A stretch of DNA of 45,931 nt from Mitosporidium daphniae (taxonomy: Eukaryota > Microsporidia). Under the pieces are notes generated by a model that saw only the letters and a program-made list of their open reading frames with translations, had not been told where the DNA came from and ran no database searches. Shown here one piece after another: positions 40,342-45,931 of this stretch; position 1 is the stretch's first letter; each line of letters opens with the position of its first letter. The stretch covers positions 1 to 45,931 of the forward strand of contig NW_013546534.1 in assembly GCF_000760515.2 (NCBI RefSeq), given 5' to 3'. Position numbers and translations under genes: made by a program.

Positions 40342-42194
40342 ACGGCTAATAAACGACCAAATCACCTGTGATTGTGTCACCCCAGCCCATGTGCGGTTTT
40401 AAACTAATGCTCTCCAGTAAGCTCGCAAACATTTTCGCCCATACTTGAGCGGAGACCGATTTCAATGACTACATGAAACCTCCACGCAACATGGCACTTT
40501 ATCGTGTGGCTTTGGTGCGAATCATAGCCCTACAAAAACAAAAAATAAACCCCATCGGCGCAAAAGTCAACCCGGATATCATAAACCACAGCACGGGTAA
40601 AGACTCCACCCCAAGTATTTCATAGCGGGGTGTGCTTTTTTCAGCCAAATGTCACACCAATGCCAGCGCTGCTTTGCTGAAAAGTCGGGATAGGCATAGA
40701 GTAATCGACCTTGAAGTTCTCAATTTCAAATGACATGGTGATACTAGACCTTTGCCGCCACCGCATCAAGGCTAGCCAGATCCTTGATTTTTTCCAACAC
40801 ATCTGGTTCATTGATGAAACCCTTATAAGGGGGCAAATTTATTGCATCGTCAACAGCTATCAAATGTTGAGAAGAAAACAAAAAGGGGTTTCGGCGCTTG
40901 CAAATGGAGTTTCCGGGTTGGTGCATCTTTCACAAAGATATGCCTTTTGAATCCATCGGCGCTATATTTAGGATTTTTGCGATTGCAAAGCTCGGCGGCA
41001 AAGTAGAGTAAATCAAAAGCGAAAACAGATGTTAGAGAAAAAAGAATTTCCAAGGCATCGATCGAATTGAGACGACATAAAACACCAAGGAAAGGTTGGA
41101 TAAAGTTGGACATGCGAGCACCATACGGGGGTGTAAAAACTCGAGCTTTTGCTGTAAATCTGCCGGATCAGATTTACAACTAAGATGATGAGCGCTGAAA
41201 TTATATATGCGCTTTTTGAGGTCAGAATGGCGCGTTTCATATTGCTGGGTTGGAAGCCCCCAAGGGCTAGAGCTGGATCATTGGATTAAATGGTTATATT
41301 GAATTTGAGAAGCAGAATGCTGATGTATTATAACCAGACAGATGCTGAAAAGAAAAAAATCTTGGAATTGTGAACAAAATTGCTGGAGATAATATTGGGG
41401 ACGTAACCAAACAGTATGTTGGTGCTGGCTTTGCATGTTTACAAAATTTGAGAGCACGGCGCACATAAAAATGGATTGTCGCTGTTACAATTGGAAAAAC
41501 TTTCAATGAGACGCTTGTCTTTGAAAGAAACTGTTGCTCCAGACTGGACATTATTTCCCAAGAAAATATTGCTTTAATCACATATCAAAGAGGCTGAGGC
41601 CCTAAATTCGAATGCTCGAGTGAAGGTAAGGCTTCAATAGTATTTAATGCTTGAACAGTGGCGTCAAGTACGCTACAAAAATTGTGCAGAAAGTTGTTGA
41701 TTGGAACAGCGGCAATGATTGAAAAAAGAACACCGAAAGTGCAACAGTGCGGTTTTTAATTAAAAAATGCACATCAACATAACATTAATTTTACCACCCT
41801 TTTCCATTGGTTGGATGCACTTTTTAAGAATAAAAAAAGAGCCATCACTGCATAGGACTTATGATGCGGCATTAAATACCGGTTGGGTCATTTTCGATCA
41901 TCATCTGGGAATCTCAGATGGGGTCCTGCGAGCCAAAAAATATGCCTAGCTTATGATATCGTATTGCACCTTGGGCATATTGCCAAGGCCCATTCTGATG
42001 GCTCAAGACATGGCCCTTCGATTCTATATCAAGGACGCCCTTTTAAAAGTATCACTTGACTATGTCTGGCTGTGATATATTTTTCCTGGCTGATTGGCTG
42101 CTGATAGCTTGCAGTAAACGGGGCAATTTAATTAGACACGCAATAAATCAGCATATTGATATTTAAGAATCCTCTTCGTCGTGCATGTCAGGAA
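40342..42194. other. 1.85-kb gene-poor region, possible decayed gene
   Basis: I find no intact gene. On the minus strand at 40744-41240, three overlapping frames read protein-like text: an N-terminal signal-like helix from an ATG at 41240, a middle segment with AADGFKRH-like wording, and an end with INEPDVLEKIKDLASLD. Simple removal of short introns did not give one open frame. On the plus strand at 41330-41760, protein-like text is broken by stops. Either a very intron-rich diverged gene or pseudogene remains lies here. No tRNA or snRNA signature was found. Confidence 0.45.
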
Positions 42195-43460
42195 ATGAAA
42201 CTGCTTTTGCCTTTTGTTTTGGCTGCCTTTGGATTTGCGAATCTTTTTTTTCGCATCTCCTCAAGCCCGGTCAATTTCACAGATGCTCCTCCGACCGAAT
42301 TTATGGAAGATCCTTGTGACCATTCGATGAAATACAATGCCACTCAATTTTCTGGCCTTGTAGCTGAGCTCGACCAGCTCACTTCCCTCACCAATTCGAT
42401 GAATAGCGAAAGGGGGCATGCAGTTTGCCCTCGCATTTTCCTTCGCAAAGAATTTCGAGACATGTCGCCGGCAGAATGGTCTCGCTTCAAGCGGGCCCTT
42501 TTGAAAATGATGGATGGATCCACCACCCCCCAAGCGAATACTGGCGAAGATGCGCTTCCGCCGCCAACTTCAATTACTTTCTGGACCCATCTCCATTTGG
42601 CTTCTGTTCCGCACGCACATGGTACGCCTCAATTTCTCCCCTGGCATCGGCTGTTTTTGCACAAGTTTGAACTCGCACTTCGGTTAATCGATCCTTATGT
42701 CACGATCCCTTACTGGGATTGGTCCTTGGATGCACCGAATCCAGCATCCTCCCCGATTTGGTCGCTGCCCTATTTAGGAACTGTCTATTCCGAAAGTGGC
42801 GATTGTATTAATTTTCCCGTTTTAAAATCGCCTCGTCCTCATTGCTTGAAGCGGAGACGAATATTTTCTCCCCAAAATGACCAGGCCGGTGCTGCTCCGT
42901 TTTACTCTGCAAAAACATTGAAGGCTGTAGTTGAAGACATGTCACTGACATATGACCGTTTCCGGGCTTTGATTGAGCTGGCACCCCACAATATTGTTCA
43001 CGTGGCCATTGGTGGCTCTGAAGGGGACATGTCGTTCATGTCATCGCCGAACGACCCCATATTTTGGCTACATCACACGTTTATTGACAAACTTTGGGCT
43101 GACCACCAGGATCTTTCCATAGCGCAAAAGGGAAGGTTTTCTTCGCTCACCGATTACAATGGAGAAAACCCGCTTACACAAACGGATGTCTCTCTTTCCG
43201 ACAGGCTTCGACCCTTTGAGGAATCCGTCCACGAGACAATGGATTATAGCGCACCTCCATTTTGCTACAAATATGCGCCGCCAAGAAAGGCGGTTGCCGC
43301 CTCTCTTGCAAGTAAAAGACATTTAGCGGATGCGATCCACATCCAGCGGCTTCCAGAACCGATCCCCAACTCTTGGCTGCGAATGCATCGCTTTAACATA
43401 AGCCAGGTACGAGAAGCCGAAACGATTCTCGCGATGATGATGGCTCGTGAGGCAAATTGA
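42195..43460 (+). CDS. secreted tyrosinase-like type-3 copper protein
   Basis: A single exon of 421 residues. The ATG at 42195 begins a clear signal peptide, MKLLLPFVLAAFGFANLFF; the longer frame starts with TTG. Copper site A is formed by histidines in WTHLHLASVPHAHGTPQFLPWHR (H132/134, H140/142, H151), followed by ELAL and YVTIPYWDWSLD. Copper site B is APHNIVHVAIGG (H265, H269) and SPNDPIFWLHHTFIDKLW (H293/294), with the DP and HH of the tyrosinase pattern. Family enzymes oxidise phenols to quinones for melanin or protein cross-linking. Three or more Cys follow the signal. It is the only clearly secreted protein in the window and stands next to a gene-poor stretch. Confidence 0.92.
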   Translation: MKLLLPFVLAAFGFANLFFRISSSPVNFTDAPPTEFMEDPCDHSMKYNATQFSGLVAELDQLTSLTNSMNSERGHAVCPRIFLRKEFRDMSPAEWSRFKRALLKMMDGSTTPQANTGEDALPPPTSITFWTHLHLASVPHAHGTPQFLPWHRLFLHKFELALRLIDPYVTIPYWDWSLDAPNPASSPIWSLPYLGTVYSESGDCINFPVLKSPRPHCLKRRRIFSPQNDQAGAAPFYSAKTLKAVVEDMSLTYDRFRALIELAPHNIVHVAIGGSEGDMSFMSSPNDPIFWLHHTFIDKLWADHQDLSIAQKGRFSSLTDYNGENPLTQTDVSLSDRLRPFEESVHETMDYSAPPFCYKYAPPRKAVAASLASKRHLADAIHIQRLPEPIPNSWLRMHRFNISQVREAETILAMMMAREAN

Positions 43461-43539
43461 GCGTCAAATAAAATTTTGTCCCCATTTGAACTTGGCGGGA
43501 ACTCGCCAATGGCTGACTTTTGTAATGGGCAGGTTGAAA

Positions 43540-43609
43540 ATTTTCATAGCCGCCTCTTGTTTGCAAATAATTTAATTTTCATAGCCGCCTCTTGTTTACA
43601 AATAAATTA
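43540..43609. repeat. 35-base tandem duplication
   Basis: Two adjacent 35-base units, 43540-43574 and 43575-43609, share ATTTTCATAGCCGCCTCTTG and differ at two or three positions. They lie between the convergent 3' ends of the tyrosinase and Dbp4 genes. Confidence 0.9.
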
Positions 43610-43629
43610 ATTTATTATATCGATGATGC

Positions 43630-45610
43630 TTACTTAAGAGCAGACAGAGCAAGAGACTCCAAATCTTCGGAACTTATCGAAAGCGTAGTCGCGGTTGGAC
43701 TCTGAGCACCATTTACAGACTTGAGCTTCCTCTTTTTCTCCCTTCTCTTTTCCTTTTCAAAGGCACGATCTCGATCATCGGCCTGGTGAAGTTCTTTAGA
43801 TCGCTTTTCAAAGTACTCCCCAACCCTATTGGCAGACGTGTCAATCGATGTTTCTAGGATGAACTTGTATGGGTTTTTGGCGTTTCCATCCTCATCAAAG
43901 AGGATCCTGGTGCTTGGGCTTTGGGATGAATGTCCAAGCTCATTGATGGATGATCTCTTTTTCTTCGAATGATGCTTAGCAGCTACAATGAGTGCTTCTT
44001 CCTTTGTGTCGCGGCTAGGAGAGCCCCTGCCGGATGCTGCAGGTCCCTTTGGAACAAGAAGCTGCTCATCCTCGCTTTCGTCCAGGGTCTGGTGATCGAA
44101 ATGCTTTTCTTGATTTCTGCTAAGGAATCGTGACTTTAGAGTGGAAATAAACTGCTTTACAGGGATTGGGATATCAGAAAGCCCCCAAGACTGGGAAAGC
44201 TTTAAAATATTCAACTCTTCAAGCATGACGCCGATGCGCTGAGAAAAGTCGACCTTATGGGCCGTCTTTATCAACAGCACGATCGATCGAATGTACGAGA
44301 GCATAGCGCACGAAGCTAGGTACTTGATTTCGGAAAACTGTGTGCAAATGGAGCCAATCTTTTCTTCCGTCGCCAATATCTAAGCGATCAAAAGCACGAA
44401 AATACCCCTACCTTTGAAGCACTCGGCGAAAGCTCTTGGCAGCTTGACAGTTTGGAAAGAAATGGAAAGGTGTCCAGCTCAAAAGGAGCGACAAACAACA
44501 GCGAGCTCCCGGTTGCTTCATACCGAGCGGTCCTTCCAGACCGATGGATGTATGTTTCCAGGGAATCAGGCGCATCCATATGTATGACCCAGTCGATAAG
44601 TGGGAAATCCAGGCCTCTCGATGCAATGTCTGTGGCAATCATTAGAGAGGCATTTCTGGCACAAAAGTCTTTGAACAACGCGATTCGCTTCATCTGTGAT
44701 TGCTTCCCGTGAAGAGACGTAATTGGAATGCCTGGCTGCATTTTGCAAAAAAGCTCATAAATAAACCGCGCCTGCTTGCAAGAAGACACGAAAATGAGCA
44801 TTTTACATTTCAAGTGTGTTTTGATGAAGGAAAAAAGAAAATCGATTTTCCTCTCAAACGGGACTCTCATGAAAAACTGCTGCAATTTGTCTGGCATTTG
44901 CAGCGATTGTGGCGTTTTTTGATCGTTTTTTTCCTTCTGGTCGTGCACCTGGATCGAAAGAGGGTCCCTCAACGATAGCCGTGCAAATTCATTGACACTA
45001 TTTGCTAGCGTTGCAGAAAATAGCATGGTTTGTCTTGTGGATGGCGGAGGAAGACCGGCGAAGATCGCATTTATTGTTGCTGAAAATCCAAGCTCAAAGA
45101 TCTTGTCGGCCTCATCCAGCACTAGGACCTTCAGCGAGCGGAGCTCAAAGCCTTCAGTCTGATCCATGTGCTGGAGAAGACGGCCAGGAGTGGCAATAAT
45201 AATGTTCATTCGACATATGGTTGCCTTCTCTTGCTTGAGGGACTTTCCCCCGATCACAAGGCCAGCAGAAAGGGTTGAATAATGATGTCCTACCCTCTTT
45301 AAAACCTCAAACGACTGTAAAGCCTAGAAACATAAGTCAAACAAAAAGGCTTTACCAATTCACGGGTTGGAGATATAACCAGTGCAGAGGGACCATCTGA
45401 GCGCGTAATCTTCAGTCGAGACAAGATTTCTAGCATAGGAATCAGGAACGCAAGGGTCTTTCCAGATCCAGTTTTTGCCGTTGCCAGAATATCCCTTCCA
45501 AGGAGAATCTGTGGAATCACTGCCTGTTGAACATCGGTCATTTCAATATAGTTGGCCTTGTTGAGACCATTTAAGATTTGAGTGGAAAGCTGGACGTCCG
45601 AAAATTTCAT
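43630..45610 (-). CDS. DBP4: DEAD-box RNA helicase Dbp4/DDX10
   Basis: Exons 45610-45356, 45323-44412 and 44379-43630 over two 32-base introns give 638 residues (yeast Dbp4 770). Motif I ATAKTGSGKT at 43-52, motif Ia PTREL at 81-85 where the first intron falls, then ALQSFEVLKRVGHHYSTLSAG with GGKSLKQEK (a Dbp4 trait), TPGRLLQHMDQT, LDEADKIFELGF, SATLANSV and HRSGRTAR. Exon 3 begins ILATEEKIGS and has the DUF4217-type IKYLASCAMLSYIRSI block found in Dbp4. Dbp4 acts in early 18S rRNA maturation with U14 snoRNA. The C-terminus is Lys-rich. The ATG at 45610 is followed by a Q-motif region. Confidence 0.95.
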
Positions 45611-45931
45611 AAAAAGCCGGAATTTGAAATTAAATTTTATTGTTTTAATTGCCAATGATTTCTTGAAAACTCGACTGATTCATACCAGACCCGGCATTGA
45701 GTCAAGATTGGAGCTGATATTGGCGATGCGAGCGACTGCATAGTTCCAGTCTACTCGATCGGAATGTGGTCGTATTATAATCCAAAAACGAAGCCCACAT
45801 GCTAGTTCACATATCCGACATATAGTACGATCGGGGCAAAGCCCAACAGAGCCTGAGCTTGCTCATCAACTGACGCAACCAATGTGGATGATGCATGGGA
45901 CTTTCATTAGTGAACCTAAGTAAGCCCAGAA
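45611..45931. other. intergenic end of window
   Basis: 321 bases upstream of the Dbp4 start. The first 45 bases contain the AT-rich TTGAAATTAAATTTTATTG, a likely Dbp4 promoter. The rest, to the window edge, shows no ORF, RNA gene or repeat that I can support. Confidence 0.6.

Overview
The window is a gene-dense nuclear segment of a small fungal genome. About 28 protein genes sit on both strands in 45.9 kb, many gene starts or ends lie only tens of bases apart, and the genes are cut by tiny spliceosomal introns. A STE12-type transcription factor, an Skt5-type chitin-synthase activator and a Cbp4-type complex III assembly factor point to Fungi. The compaction together with retained mitochondrial genes (complex III assembly, Tim22, mitochondrial S15, Miro, lipoate ligase) suggests an early-diverging, microsporidia-related lineage of the Rozellomycota, Mitosporidium or Paramicrosporidium kind. 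That placement is inference; no species was identified.

Layout, left to right. 1-8.6 kb: a Bem46/ABHD-type hydrolase (cut by the window edge), a Tti1-like HEAT protein with a Ser-Ala repeat, a PPR-like protein, a small ORF, and a DCAF7/WDR68 homologue. 8.8-20.2 kb: a miniature Mrc1/Claspin, Cbp4-like, WDR70, a TCP10/CPAP-C-like protein, STE12, a CPSF6-like RRM protein, uridine kinase, mitochondrial uS15, ribosomal eL8, and lipoate-protein ligase. 20.2-30 kb: SMC6, ALDH7A1, a U5 snRNA gene, RVB2 and an Skt5-like protein. 30-37.7 kb: a long structured intergenic region, Rad4/XPC, a TRF/Tbf1-like telobox protein, Tim22, Ubc13, RPB3 and ribosomal eS7. 37.7-45.9 kb: a small antisense ORF, Miro GTPase with 11 introns, a 1.85-kb gene-poor stretch, a secreted tyrosinase, and a Dbp4/DDX10 helicase.

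Splicing is the main theme. Comparing reading frames with conserved protein families, I resolve 48 introns; 44 are 23-37 nt and the other four are 63, 93, 109 and 142 nt. Many genes (UBC13, RPB3, RAD4, Miro, TIM22, lipoate ligase) make sense only after these are removed. The U5 snRNA of the same spliceosome lies in the window with the canonical loop I.

Other themes are genome maintenance (SMC6, Mrc1/Claspin, Rad4, Ubc13, RVB2, Tti1-like, TRF-like) and mitochondrial function. Promoters appear to be AT-rich palindromic motifs of the AAAATTTAAATTTT type close to start codons. Short telomere-like AACCCTAA motifs recur between genes in the same window that encodes a TRF/Tbf1-type protein.
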